Numbered from the stretch's first letter, positions 17,396 to 27,082 are shown. The stretch is DNA of 64,000 nt from Fischerella sp. CENA71 (GCA_024239075.1 JANBVI010000006.1:62001-126000), one strand, 5' to 3'. Translations and numbers: made by a program. The notes: generated by a model from the sequence alone, not told the origin.

Positions 17396-17896
17396 TTGCT
17401 GAGATTGCATACAAATTTTCGCTACGATTTTTCGGATTTGGTCAATATTTTGTCAAATTCTGTGTATGGGATTTTCAATCAGTATCAGACCTCTTGCAAT
17501 GTCGCCAAATTAACTCTAGGGGCTTATAGATCCCCTACTCATCAAGATTACTCCGGCGTAACACACTCTAGAATTGGATTTTTTTACTTGAAACAGGAAA
17601 GTTCTCACCTGAAACAAGAAACTTCTCACTTGAAACGAGAATGTTCTCACCTGAAACAAGAAACTTCTCACTTGAAACGAGGAACTTCTCACTTGAAACA
17701 GGAAAGTTCTCACTTGAAACGAGGAACTTCCCACTTGAAACGAGAATGTTCTCACCTGAAACGAGAAACTTCTCACTCGAAACGAGAATGTTCTCACTTG
17801 AAACGAGAAACTTCTTACATCAAACGAAAGTCTTGCTATCTAAACGCTTCAACATCCGATTTAAAAGCTGATTTATTGCTGCGATCGCTCAAATAG
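17396..17896 (+). CDS. Doubtful heptad-repeat protein over a minisatellite
   Basis: This frame can be read from a TTG (17396) or GTG (17462) and gives a 7-residue repeat of the type HLKRETS, about 12 times. A second plus-strand frame (17641-17871) and a minus-strand frame (17516-17797) are also open through the repeat, because the unit contains no stop in those frames. There is no ATG and no ribosome binding site. It may be a coiled-coil-like protein or purely non-coding; coding is uncertain. Confidence 0.3.
   Translation: MLRLHTNFRYDFSDLVNILSNSVYGIFNQYQTSCNVAKLTLGAYRSPTHQDYSGVTHSRIGFFYLKQESSHLKQETSHLKRECSHLKQETSHLKRGTSHLKQESSHLKRGTSHLKRECSHLKRETSHSKRECSHLKRETSYIKRKSCYLNASTSDLKADLLLRSLK
17587..17850. 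repeat. 21-bp minisatellite, about 12 units
   Basis: Units of the form TTGAAACGAGAAACTTCTCAC repeat head to tail with changes at a few fixed positions (CAGG/CGAG/CAAG; AAAGT/AATGT/AACTT). The period is exactly 21 bp until the units decay after 17820. It lies immediately upstream of the divergent pentapeptide gene. Confidence 0.9.
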
Positions 17897-18176
17897 TTTA
17901 ACTCCAATATAAGAATATGCCTATCTATAGGAAAAAATACCTATCTTAAGATAGATGTTTGCAACATGAATTTACTTTTACCGTAAAAAATGTAAATCCA
18001 TCTACACACTCACTGGAGATGAGTTTTCAGTTCAGTTCGCCAAAGTTGCATAATTTGCACAGTTTGCAGCCAATGACGTGAAGTCAATTGCAGATATCAG
18101 GGGAACTTATCTACGTTGGATATCTCAAAATGAAGTCTCAATAACAAGGCTTCTGACTACTGAACTCTAAATATCT
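17897..18176. other. Upstream region of the glycosyltransferase gene
   Basis: About 280 bp without a gene; it probably contains the promoter of the glycosyltransferase. A short inverted repeat CCTATCTATAGG / CCTATCTTAAG lies near 17918-17950. Nothing else is supported. Confidence 0.35.
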
Positions 18177-19268
18177 ATGAAAATCGCACAAATCGCTCCA
18201 TTATGGGAACAAGTTCCACCTGTAACCTACGGTGGAACCGAATTAGTCGTAAGTCGTTTGACTGATGAATTAGTACGTAGAGGTCACGATGTTACGTTAT
18301 TCGCTTCCGGTGATTCCCAAACTTTAGCTCGCTTAGAAGCGGGTAGTCCTCGTGCATTACGCTTGGATAAAAGCATTAAAGAACCCGTAATGTACGAACT
18401 CATGCATGTTAGCGAAGTTTATCGACGTGCTGCGGAGTTTGATATTATTCACTCCCATATTGGAACCTGGTCACTACCTCTAGCTAATATAGTCTCAACA
18501 CCAACGGTGCATACCTTGCATGGGATCTTTACTCAGGACAATAGTAAAGTATTTAGGCAGCACTATACGCAACCATATATCAGCATTAGTGACGCACAAC
18601 GTCTGTTAAATATTAACTATGTTGCCACAGTCTACAACGGAATCAGCGTCGAAAAGTTTCCGTTTTTTGCTCAACCCCAAGATCCTCCCTATCTGGCATT
18701 TTTAGGACGTTTCTCACCAGAAAAAGGACCACAACACGCCATTGCGATCGCCAAACAAACAGGTTGGCACTTAAAAATGGCTGGTAAAGTAGATGTTGTT
18801 GATAAAGAATTCTTTGAACAAGAAATCGCTCCTCAAATTGATGGTAAGCAAATCGAATTTTTGGGTGAAGTCAATCACACTCAAAAAGCCGAACTATTAG
18901 GAAATGCAGCAATTACTCTCTTCCCAATCACTTGGTGCGAACCTTTTGGTTTAGTGATGGCTGAATCAATGGCGACTGGAACACCAGTCATAGCCATGAA
19001 TATGGGTTCTGTACCTGAGGTTATTGCTAATGGCGAAAGTGGTTATGTTTGCCAAAGCTACGAAGAAATGGCCAAGATGATCCCTGAAGCTTTGAAACTA
19101 GACCGTCGTAAATGCCGAGAATACGTAGAGCAAAAATTCAGCGTTGCTCAAATGGTCGATGGCTATGAAGCAGTTTACGAAAAAATCATTGGAGAACGCA
19201 ACTTTAGAAATTGGTTCAATAGTATGTTGAGAAACTCGTTGGAGTCGATTAGTTCGTTGACTCGCTAG
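18177..19268 (+). CDS. Family 4 glycosyltransferase
   Basis: A 363-residue GT-B fold enzyme that would transfer a sugar from a nucleotide donor. The N-terminal half has IAQIAPLWEQVPPVTYGGTELVVSRLTDELVRRGHDVTLFASGDS, the usual GT4 start with the glycine-rich loop. The C-terminal half has FLGRFSPEKGP and the donor-site EPFGLVMAESMATGTPVIA (EX7E motif). The acceptor is unknown. It resembles stand-alone GT4 proteins common in cyanobacteria. The following spacer carries heptamer repeats (AACTGAT) and then the polyferredoxin fusion gene on the same strand. Confidence 0.88.
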   Translation: MKIAQIAPLWEQVPPVTYGGTELVVSRLTDELVRRGHDVTLFASGDSQTLARLEAGSPRALRLDKSIKEPVMYELMHVSEVYRRAAEFDIIHSHIGTWSLPLANIVSTPTVHTLHGIFTQDNSKVFRQHYTQPYISISDAQRLLNINYVATVYNGISVEKFPFFAQPQDPPYLAFLGRFSPEKGPQHAIAIAKQTGWHLKMAGKVDVVDKEFFEQEIAPQIDGKQIEFLGEVNHTQKAELLGNAAITLFPITWCEPFGLVMAESMATGTPVIAMNMGSVPEVIANGESGYVCQSYEEMAKMIPEALKLDRRKCREYVEQKFSVAQMVDGYEAVYEKIIGERNFRNWFNSMLRNSLESISSLTR

Positions 19269-19408
19269 TTTTAACAGTTATCAGTTCACAGTTAACAGTT
19301 TAATTTGATAACTGATAACTGATAACTGATTCATGCCCGATCCCTTTTTGGTCAACTCTAAAGCGATAATGCTTTTATATAGCAGTGCTGAGAGGGGAAC
19401 GGCCAACT

Positions 19409-21985
19409 ATGACATCACCAGAATCAGTGATCTGGCTACAAGAACGCACAGCTTTAGGAAGTTTATCGCCTGAACTGTTGGGTGCGATCGCACAAGTCCT
19501 TGAAGAAAAAGTTTTTCCGGCAAATCACACTATAGCTACTGAGGCTAATCCTCCAGAGGCGCTTTATATTCTTTTGTCAGGTAAGCTCGAAAGTGAGAGC
19601 AGTAATCAAAATAACCCTAGTTTAGCTGTTGGTTTTCTGCCTGGATCTGTTATTCATTTACAAGAAATACTTTTAGATGAATTAGCGCAGCGCACAATCA
19701 CTACTGTCACAGAATGCCATTTTTGGGTTGTGCCTGCAAAAGTCTTTAAAAAAATAATTGGTAAATATCCTGAAATTGCTCAGGTTGTCTCGCGGATGCT
19801 GGCTCAAGAATTGGCACAGTTAGCATCTGCTTTTAATTATGAACAAGAACGTTCTTTAGCCTTACGTCCATATTTAGTTACCAAAGCGCGACGCGGGATT
19901 GTGGGGACGAGTCGCTATGCGATGCGTTTGCGGGAACAAATTCGGGAAGCTGCGAGCGATCGCAAATCTGTATTGATTTTTGGCGAACCAGGGTTAGAAA
20001 AAGATAACATTGCAACCCTGATTCATTTTGGTTCCAAATATCGTCGCGAACCAATAATCAAAATTAACTGTGGTATTTTGCAAACCAGTGGAGCAGAATT
20101 ATTTGGGCGTGCTGGTGGTAAAAGCGGACTTTTAGAATGGCTGGGTGAAGGTACTCTCATCCTCAACAATATCCAAGAAACTCCACCAGATTTAATCCCA
20201 AAATTCAAACAATTGTTACAAGAGTATACGTATATTCCAGTAACTCGTCTGGGAGAACCAGACGCTGAACCCCGTACTAGTCGCGCCCGGATTATGATCG
20301 TTGCAGAAAAAAATCAGGCGCAAATCGAACGTTGCGTTGGTCGGATTATTAAAGTCCCACCGCTACGGGTACGGAAAACTGATATTAATGCCCAAGTCGA
20401 ATACTACATCAGTCTTTACACTCGCGCTAGAGGCATCCCCAAACCCCATGTAACACCAGAAGCTTTACGCCGTTTGCAGTCCTATGACTTCCCTGGCAAT
20501 TTAAAAGAGTTAGAAAACTTGGTAGAACGGGCGATTGTTCAAGCAGGAGAAGCGACAGAGTTGACAGAAGAAATTTTCTGGTCGGCGGAAACCAAGAAAA
20601 AGCGATTTCGCCTGAATCTTTTAAATGCTTATCCTGGTTTGCGGAAATTTCTTCGTAGTCCGTGGTGGCCTGATCGGATTAATTATGGCTTTACCGTTGC
20701 TGCTTTTGCGTTTCTTGTGGCAGTATTATTTATTGGACCGCAGACACGCGATCGCAATTTCGGGTTAAATCTATTCTGGGCTTGGTGGTGGCCAGTTTTT
20801 CTATTCTTGTTCCCGTTTCTGGGGCGGATTTGGTGTTCGGTTTGTCCGTTCATGATCTATGGTGAAATTACGCAGAAAATATCAACGTCTTTGTTTGGGA
20901 AAAAACTCAAACGCTGGCCACGGGAAGAAGCCGAAAAATGGGGCGGCTGGTTTTTGTTTGGTTTATTTACCCTGATTTTTCTGTGGGAAGAACTTTGGGA
21001 CTTACAAAATACTGCTTATCTTTCCGCCTGTTTACTACTATTGATTACTGCTGGCGCGATGATTTGCTCTGCAATTTTTGAAAGACGTTTTTGGTGTCGC
21101 TATCTTTGTCCCATTGGTGGAATGAATGGTTTATTTGCCAAACTCTCAATGACAGAACTCCGCGCCCAACAGGGGATTTGTTCTGCGACTTGCACTACTT
21201 ATCAATGCTACAAAGGCGGGCCACAAAAAGGCGAAGGCATGGAAACTAATGGTTGTCCTTTATACTCCCATCCTGCCCAGCTAGAAGATAACAGAGATTG
21301 CGTATTGTGCATGACTTGCTTAAAAGCCTGTCCCCACCGTTCAGTTGAATTTAACTTGCGTCCCCCTGGTATTGAACTATGGACAACGCATATATCCCAT
21401 AACTATGAAGTCGCCCTGTTGTTATTACTTTTAGGTGGAGTATATTTGCATCGCTTACCGGAGTTACGATCTTGGCTGGGATTGCAAATAGATTTAAATC
21501 AGTTTTTCCCCCACTTAGGCTTATCCGTGCTAGTTTTGCTCATTCCCGCAACCTTTATTTTCCTCGCATACGGGTTGCTCAAAACTTATTGCTGGTTGAA
21601 TAATTACATCTTCTCTACGTCCTCTGCGGTTAAAATTCCCAATAGAATCAAGTTACGCTCATTTACAGAACTGGCCTATGGTTATTTACCATTGGTGTTG
21701 GGAGGTAACTTAGCGCATTATCTACGCTTGGGTTTAGGCGAAGGAGGACGAATTTTACCAGTATTTTTTGCGACCTTTGGTTTAGATGGTGGACAATTAC
21801 CTGTTGTAGTTGCACATCCTGCCGTAATAGCTTTTTTACAGGGAACAACTTTAATTGTTTCGGTACTTTTATCAATGTTGTTAACACAAAAAATTGCTCG
21901 ACAACCTTTGCGTGTCATGTTATCGCAACATTTAGCTGCGATCGCTTTGGGAATAAGTATGTGGCAAATTATTGTGTCTCGCTAA
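19409..21985 (+). CDS. Cyclic-nucleotide-domain / degenerate AAA+ / polyferredoxin membrane fusion protein
   Basis: An 858-residue protein from ATG 19409 (preceded by AGAGGGGA). Order: a CRP-like cNMP-binding domain (~15-140); a sigma54-activator-like AAA+ region (~165-390) whose Walker A is GEPGLEKDN instead of GxxGxGK and whose Walker B is LILNNIQE instead of LFLDEI, with no GAFTGA loop; helices from ~425; a NapH/NosR-like cysteine set CSVCP (476-480) and CRYLCP (563-568); Cys591, 595, 600, 616; a ferredoxin cluster CVLCMTCLKACP (631-642); and further membrane helices to the end. No DNA-binding helix-turn-helix is seen. The protein probably senses through its N-terminus and handles electrons at the membrane, but it is unlikely to hydrolyse ATP or activate sigma54. 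Confidence 0.85.
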   Translation: MTSPESVIWLQERTALGSLSPELLGAIAQVLEEKVFPANHTIATEANPPEALYILLSGKLESESSNQNNPSLAVGFLPGSVIHLQEILLDELAQRTITTVTECHFWVVPAKVFKKIIGKYPEIAQVVSRMLAQELAQLASAFNYEQERSLALRPYLVTKARRGIVGTSRYAMRLREQIREAASDRKSVLIFGEPGLEKDNIATLIHFGSKYRREPIIKINCGILQTSGAELFGRAGGKSGLLEWLGEGTLILNNIQETPPDLIPKFKQLLQEYTYIPVTRLGEPDAEPRTSRARIMIVAEKNQAQIERCVGRIIKVPPLRVRKTDINAQVEYYISLYTRARGIPKPHVTPEALRRLQSYDFPGNLKELENLVERAIVQAGEATELTEEIFWSAETKKKRFRLNLLNAYPGLRKFLRSPWWPDRINYGFTVAAFAFLVAVLFIGPQTRDRNFGLNLFWAWWWPVFLFLFPFLGRIWCSVCPFMIYGEITQKISTSLFGKKLKRWPREEAEKWGGWFLFGLFTLIFLWEELWDLQNTAYLSACLLLLITAGAMICSAIFERRFWCRYLCPIGGMNGLFAKLSMTELRAQQGICSATCTTYQCYKGGPQKGEGMETNGCPLYSHPAQLEDNRDCVLCMTCLKACPHRSVEFNLRPPGIELWTTHISHNYEVALLLLLLGGVYLHRLPELRSWLGLQIDLNQFFPHLGLSVLVLLIPATFIFLAYGLLKTYCWLNNYIFSTSSAVKIPNRIKLRSFTELAYGYLPLVLGGNLAHYLRLGLGEGGRILPVFFATFGLDGGQLPVVVAHPAVIAFLQGTTLIVSVLLSMLLTQKIARQPLRVMLSQHLAAIALGISMWQIIVSR

Positions 21986-22072
21986 TGGTAAACAACTATT
22001 CCCTATTCCCCATTCCCTGTTAAGAGTTCCCTCTCTCCAATCAATATAATTTTGTTTAACTACTGAAACAGT

Positions 22073-23254
22073 ATGAATAACTTTTTACAGCCTCCGCGCT
22101 TACGCATAAGTGAAGACAGTGAAGAAGAAAGACGTGCTACTTGGTTGGAACTATTTTATGATTTGGTGTTTGTGGTTGCGGTTTCACAACTTGCTCACAA
22201 TCTAGCGGAAGATGTCTCGATATCGGGTTATTTAGGCTTTGTATTTTTATTTATACCTGTGTGGTGGTCATGGATTGGTACTACCATGTATGCAAACCGT
22301 TTTGATAGTGATGATATCGGACGGCGGTTTTTGGTAGCTTTGCAAATGCTGGCGGCGGCGGCTTTGGCTGTAAATATTCATCATGGTTTGGCTGAAAATG
22401 CGCCTGGTTTTGCTCTTTCTTATACTTTGGCTCGTGCTGTGCTGATTGTAGAATATGTTCGTGCCGGTATACATATTCCCGCAGCGCGTCCGTTGACTAC
22501 ACGCTATGCTACAGGTTTTGCGATCGCTGCCGTATTCTGGTTGATATCAGCATTCATACCTGCGCCTGGGCGATTTGTGCTGTGGGGAGTGGGAATTATG
22601 ATTGACTTAATTACACCCTTTACAGCTACAAAGTTTCAGCTCAAATTACTTCCCCACGCTTCCCATTTACCAGAACGTTTCGGACTATTTACGATTATTG
22701 TCTTAGGTGAGGCAATTATCGCAGTTGTTGAGGGTGTTTCGGAACAAAAATGGGATGTTTTGAGTGTGATTGCCGCTATACTTGGTCTAGCGATCGCTTT
22801 TAGTTTGTGGTGGGTTTATTTTGATAACCTTGGTGGTACACCGATTCAAACGGCACGCGCCCAAGGAAAAATAGGAACTGTTGCCACTTGGCTTTATACT
22901 CATCTACCCCTAGTAATTGGTATTGCTGGGGCTGGGGTTGGTGTGGAAAAAGTATTAGTGAGTGAACAAGCGATCGCACTAGCCGATTCTCAACGATGGT
23001 TACTTTGTGGTTCTGTGGCTTTGTGCTATTTAGCTTTAGGTATCCTGCATCGTGTTGGCGTGATTCGTTATTGCAAAATTCGTTCTCAGTTTCGAGGTGT
23101 AGCAGCGATTATTGTTATTGCGATCGCTTTTTTTGGTAAGGGTTTGTTACCTGTTGTAGTGATTGGACTTGTGGCTGTAGTCTGTGTCGTGCAAGTCGCC
23201 CAGGATTTACATCAGAGTCGTCCTACCACGCGCTTGGTTGATCCGGAAATTTAG
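22073..23254 (+). CDS. Low temperature requirement A (LtrA) family membrane protein
   Basis: A 393-residue membrane protein with about ten hydrophobic segments. The N-terminal signature RRATWLELFYDLVFVVAVSQLAHNL and the later HLPERFGLFTIIVLGEAII are typical of LtrA proteins. The family is named from a Listeria cold-growth mutant; its molecular function is not established. The gene follows the polyferredoxin fusion by ~90 bp on the same strand, with no obvious link. HIP1 octamers are frequent within it. Confidence 0.88.
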   Translation: MNNFLQPPRLRISEDSEEERRATWLELFYDLVFVVAVSQLAHNLAEDVSISGYLGFVFLFIPVWWSWIGTTMYANRFDSDDIGRRFLVALQMLAAAALAVNIHHGLAENAPGFALSYTLARAVLIVEYVRAGIHIPAARPLTTRYATGFAIAAVFWLISAFIPAPGRFVLWGVGIMIDLITPFTATKFQLKLLPHASHLPERFGLFTIIVLGEAIIAVVEGVSEQKWDVLSVIAAILGLAIAFSLWWVYFDNLGGTPIQTARAQGKIGTVATWLYTHLPLVIGIAGAGVGVEKVLVSEQAIALADSQRWLLCGSVALCYLALGILHRVGVIRYCKIRSQFRGVAAIIVIAIAFFGKGLLPVVVIGLVAVVCVVQVAQDLHQSRPTTRLVDPEI

Positions 23255-23819
23255 GATTGAGGATTAGGGATTCTCCAGAGGAGACGCTACGCGTAAATGC
23301 GTCAGCGGTGAGCCAGTGCGGTGGACGGGTACTTTCAAAAGCCGCTTCGCGTCTACCCCGGCATAAAGCACCTGGCCAACCCGAAGGGCTTCTCATAAAG
23401 TACGGGGAGTGTGGTTAATACGGAGAACTTTATATACAATAAAGTTAAGATTTATTTAAACCAGATTTAAGTAAAAAACTCTTTGTTAATACTTCTAAAG
23501 CCTCATTAAAAGCTAAAAAAAATTATGTCTTAATGGTATTTTAAGTATGCTAAAAACTTTTGGCGAGTGAAAAATTTTACATCAATCTTGTTGATCCGGT
23601 CCAAAATTGGGGAATGCTTAAGAATAGCAAATAACCTATAAACAGTAGACCTCTTGCAAAAATAGCTTTTGCAATCTTGTAGGGAAAAGTTTAAAGGACA
23701 AGGACTAAAGGAAAATTCCATCCCTTTTACCGGGTTTTTATACCTTTTCCCGACGAATACCACAAAGTCTACTGGGTATATAAATTACATTATCTAGAAT
23801 TATCAAGGTGACAGTGGTA
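23255..23819. repeat. Repeat-derived spacer
   Basis: About 565 bp. From 23270 to 23420 it holds GC-rich fragments such as GAGACGCTACGCG, GCCGCTTCGCGTCTACC and CCCGAAGGGCTTCTC that resemble pieces of dispersed cyanobacterial repeats; related pieces occur at 30360-30530 and 43290-43350. From 23640 to 23770 another repeat-like stretch (AGTAGACCTCTTGCAAAAAT and CCCTTTTACCGGG) follows. A 77-codon minus-strand frame here looks accidental. Confidence 0.5.
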
Positions 23820-25379
23820 ATGGTAGAGTCGGAAAATAAATTGTTGTCTGTACAGGATGGTTGGACATCTCCAGAAACCAGAGAACAACAACGCCTTAAG
23901 GCCTTGTCAGAATTAGGGTTGCGACAAACAGAGACGATTCCAGTTTTTGAAGAAGCTACTCAAACTGCTGCTCACTTTTTAGAAGCACCAATTTCCATTT
24001 TGGGATTTGTAGATCAACAGCGTCATTGGTTCAAATCAGCAGTGGGCTTATCTAGATTGGGATTAATGAATCAGTTAGCACAAAATCGCCAATTGTTACG
24101 TGAGGAATCTTTTTGTACTCAGGTAGTAGATAGTTGCCAAACAATAGTAATAAATGATGCCAGAAAAATAGCAGATGCAGGCAGTGCTGTTGCCAACAAA
24201 TTGGTTAAAGATTATGGTATTCGGGCTTATTTGGGAGCGCCACTGATTGATGCTAATGGAAATTGCTTAGGCGCATTGGCGGTGATGGATTTAGTACCGC
24301 GCAACTTTACCAATCGAGACATTGAGTTTTTACAGATCATCGCTCGTTGGAGTATGAGCGAATTTGAACGCAACCGACTTTTGCAACAAGCAACTTCAGA
24401 AACAAAAACTGCCAATCATGTTTCTAACTGGTTACTCAACGAACCTAATCCCAGTGAAAGTGAAATTAGAATTAGTCCAATCACTTTGCAAACAAGTTCA
24501 GTTCCCACTAGTCAACTGAAGTTAGAACTGTTGGAACAGTTAACGCAAGAGTTACGTACGCCCTTAACATCTGTACTCGGTATGGCTAGTGTTTTGGGAC
24601 GTGAGATTTATGGGCCTTTGACCACTAAGCAGAGAGAATATTTAGACATTATCCAACACAGTGGTAGATACCTACTTTGCCTAGTCAATGAAATTTCTGA
24701 ACTTGGAGCAATGGATGAAACTGAGACAGCCTTGAATTTATCTTCTGTAGATATTGAAATGCTGTGTCAACAAGCGATTCATACTCTTGAGGAGGCTGCA
24801 AGTCGTCGTGAGCAAGATATTCGCCTATCTCTTGAACCTGGACGCAATCGCATTTGGTTTTTGGATAAAGACAAGGTGCGGCAGATGTTATATCATCTGG
24901 TTTTCAGTGTGATTCAACTTTCTGCTACAGGTAGTGTTGTACGGATTCATGTTTCATCTAAAGAAAATACGCTCAACATTACAGTGTGGGTTTCCCATCC
25001 TTGGTTAGGAGATGGAATCACTGAAGTTGATCCTTATTTTCGTCTGAGTACAGTGCCATTACTGGAACTTACAGACGAGATAGGTGATAATTCTTCTTTG
25101 GAAGAACAAGAAGACTCAATTAGTTTGTCATTAACTTCAGACAAATCACAAACTGTGAAAGTTTCTACATCCAGTATCCTCGATACAACTAAGCGCTCTG
25201 GTTCTCTATCACGGGAAAGCTTGGGTTTGTTGCTCAGTTGTCATTTAGCAGAATTGCACGGCGGATATATTTCGATTCAAGGATCACCAGAGTCAGGATA
25301 CCGCTATATTCTGAATTTGCCGCTAAATCAAGAAAAAGCAGAAGTTCCAAGTGATGTTTCCTCAACAACTACTTCTTAG
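23820..25379 (+). CDS. GAF-domain protein with histidine-less kinase-like core
   Basis: A 519-residue protein from ATG 23820 with AAGG 13 bp upstream; a GTG 12 bp further up is also possible. Residues ~25-190 form a GAF domain (LEAPISILGFVDQQRHWFKS, ESFCTQVV, YLGAPLIDANGNCLGALAV). The HisKA-like helix reads LLEQLTQELRTPLTSVLG: the position normally occupied by the phosphorylated His in SHELRTPL is Gln243. The ATPase-like domain keeps DKDKVRQMLYHLVFSVIQLS but lacks the Asn of the N box and the DxGxG of the G1 box. The protein therefore probably binds a ligand and relays through contacts rather than autophosphorylating. No response regulator is adjacent. Confidence 0.82.
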   Translation: MVESENKLLSVQDGWTSPETREQQRLKALSELGLRQTETIPVFEEATQTAAHFLEAPISILGFVDQQRHWFKSAVGLSRLGLMNQLAQNRQLLREESFCTQVVDSCQTIVINDARKIADAGSAVANKLVKDYGIRAYLGAPLIDANGNCLGALAVMDLVPRNFTNRDIEFLQIIARWSMSEFERNRLLQQATSETKTANHVSNWLLNEPNPSESEIRISPITLQTSSVPTSQLKLELLEQLTQELRTPLTSVLGMASVLGREIYGPLTTKQREYLDIIQHSGRYLLCLVNEISELGAMDETETALNLSSVDIEMLCQQAIHTLEEAASRREQDIRLSLEPGRNRIWFLDKDKVRQMLYHLVFSVIQLSATGSVVRIHVSSKENTLNITVWVSHPWLGDGITEVDPYFRLSTVPLLELTDEIGDNSSLEEQEDSISLSLTSDKSQTVKVSTSSILDTTKRSGSLSRESLGLLLSCHLAELHGGYISIQGSPESGYRYILNLPLNQEKAEVPSDVSSTTTS

Positions 25380-25605
25380 CAGACTACCTTTAATACCAAT
25401 TTTGGATTTGAGATTTTGGATTAAAAGCCCAGATTAATAGCCTATTCCAGAGCTTTGAAACAAGACTATCTATCCCAATTTGGTATAAGCATTGGCTATC
25501 TTCAATTAGCATGGACTATGAATTGGAAGTTTTTCAAAAATTGAAAAACACCAAACTATCATTGATCCAAGTTATACGCTCTGTGCTAGTTGCTCACAGC
25601 CTGTT

Positions 25606-27039
25606 ATGAATCTACTCTGGCAAAAATTCACTTTATCTTATTTACCACTGAAGGAATATCTTGACACCAGCTACCTGCATGGTTCTCTGGTAGGGGTGCT
25701 GCGTTCTTGGCGACAAAGCAGTATTTTAATGCAGTGGGGAGATGTAATAGCGGCTACTTTAGTCAGCTTAGTGTTGGTATTAGCGCCTTTTACAGTGGTT
25801 AACACAACGCTGCTTGGGCTTTTGATGCTTGCTTGTACAGCATTTTGGCTAATTTTGACCTTATCTGATGAGGTAAGCTCCTCAAATAGTTTGTTTGCAA
25901 CCCCAATTCACTTGCTGGTGTTGCTATATTGGGGAGTCTGCGTAGTTGCTACAGCTCTGTCTCCAGAGAAAAAAGCAGCTTTAGAAGGATTGGTAAACTT
26001 TACACTTTACTTAGTACTATTTGCCTTGTGCGCCAGGATTCTGAAATCGCCTCGAATTCGGTCTTTTTTGCTGGTTTTATACTTACATGTATCTTTATTT
26101 GTGAGTATTTATGGTGTGCGGCAGAAGTTTTTTGGTGCTGCACAGTTAGCAACTTGGGTTGACCCCGAATCTCCTTTGTCTAAAAATACAAGGGTCTATA
26201 GTTATTTGGGTAATCCAAATTTGCTGGCTGGATATTTATTACCAGCTGTGATTTTGAGTTTAGTGGCAATGTTTGCTTGGCGGGGATGGCTGCGTAAAGG
26301 TTTGGCATTCACTATGTTAGTTGTGAATTTAGCCTGCTTTCGTTTTGCTGACAGTCGTGGCGGTTTTATCGGTTTAGCGATCGCATTATTTGCCATTGTG
26401 TTGTTATTACGCTACTGGTATGCTAATTATCTACCCCGGTTTTGGCGTATTTGGTTAGTACCCATCATGTTGGGATGTTTTGTAGCTTTTTTTGCAGTCG
26501 CGTTTGGAGTTTCCGAAACTTTTCGTCTACGCATCATCAGTATTTTTGCTGGCCGTGAAGATAGTAGTAATAACTTCCGCATAAATGTCTGGACTGCGGT
26601 GTTCAGAATGATTCAGGATTTTCCAATTTTTGGTATCGGGCCTGGACACGATGTTTTCAATCAGATTTATCCGCTTTACCAACTACCCCGATATAATGCA
26701 TTGAGTGCTTATTCAATCCTTTTGGAAGTGACTGTGGAAACTGGAATTGTTGGTTTGGTTAGTTTCCTGTGGTTGCTTGTAGTCATATTCAATACAGGTT
26801 TGTCACAAGTACAAAGATTTCGGCAATTAAATAGCGTAGATGGTTTGTGGTTGATTGGAGCGATCGCTACTTTAGTCGGTATGTTAGGTCATGGTTTGGT
26901 GGATACTGTGTGGTATCGTCCTGTAGTCAATAGTATCTGGTGGCTAGTAGTTGCTTTAGTGGCCAGCTACTGGACTCCTATGGTGTCAGGTCAAAACCGA
27001 TCAGGAAATTCACTTGATCCAGAATTAGAAACAAATTAA
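25606..27039 (+). CDS. ictB: IctB-family O-antigen-ligase-like membrane protein
   Basis: A 477-residue protein with about 10-12 membrane helices. The opening (LWQKFTLSYLPLKEYLDTSYLHGSLVGVLRSWRQSS), the loop SRVYSYLGNPNLLAGYLLP in near form, RFADSRGGFIGL, and the Wzy/WaaL-type FRINVWTAVFRMIQDFPIFGIGPGHDVFNQIYP place it in the IctB family (annotated as putative bicarbonate transporters). Overexpression of IctB has been linked to carbon gain, but its transport activity is not proven and the fold is that of O-antigen ligases. A strong terminator follows directly. Confidence 0.9.
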   Translation: MNLLWQKFTLSYLPLKEYLDTSYLHGSLVGVLRSWRQSSILMQWGDVIAATLVSLVLVLAPFTVVNTTLLGLLMLACTAFWLILTLSDEVSSSNSLFATPIHLLVLLYWGVCVVATALSPEKKAALEGLVNFTLYLVLFALCARILKSPRIRSFLLVLYLHVSLFVSIYGVRQKFFGAAQLATWVDPESPLSKNTRVYSYLGNPNLLAGYLLPAVILSLVAMFAWRGWLRKGLAFTMLVVNLACFRFADSRGGFIGLAIALFAIVLLLRYWYANYLPRFWRIWLVPIMLGCFVAFFAVAFGVSETFRLRIISIFAGREDSSNNFRINVWTAVFRMIQDFPIFGIGPGHDVFNQIYPLYQLPRYNALSAYSILLEVTVETGIVGLVSFLWLLVVIFNTGLSQVQRFRQLNSVDGLWLIGAIATLVGMLGHGLVDTVWYRPVVNSIWWLVVALVASYWTPMVSGQNRSGNSLDPELETN

Positions 27040-27045
27040 AGCTGT

Positions 27046-27082
27046 AAAAAAGCCTTGAGGAATATTTTCCTCAAGGCTTTTT
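27046..27082 (+). terminator. Rho-independent terminator of ictB
   Basis: AAAAAGCCTTGAGGAA and TTCCTCAAGGCTTTTT form a long stem with a short AT loop followed by TTTATTTTTTG. It begins 7 bp after the ictB stop codon. Confidence 0.92.

Noticed and set aside
17587-17850. Tandem repeat resembling a CRISPR array
   Set aside because: Units follow head to tail without unique spacers and no cas genes are near; it is a minisatellite.
23530-23763. 77-codon minus-strand frame
   Set aside because: It reads through repeat-like spacer DNA and shows no protein-like pattern.
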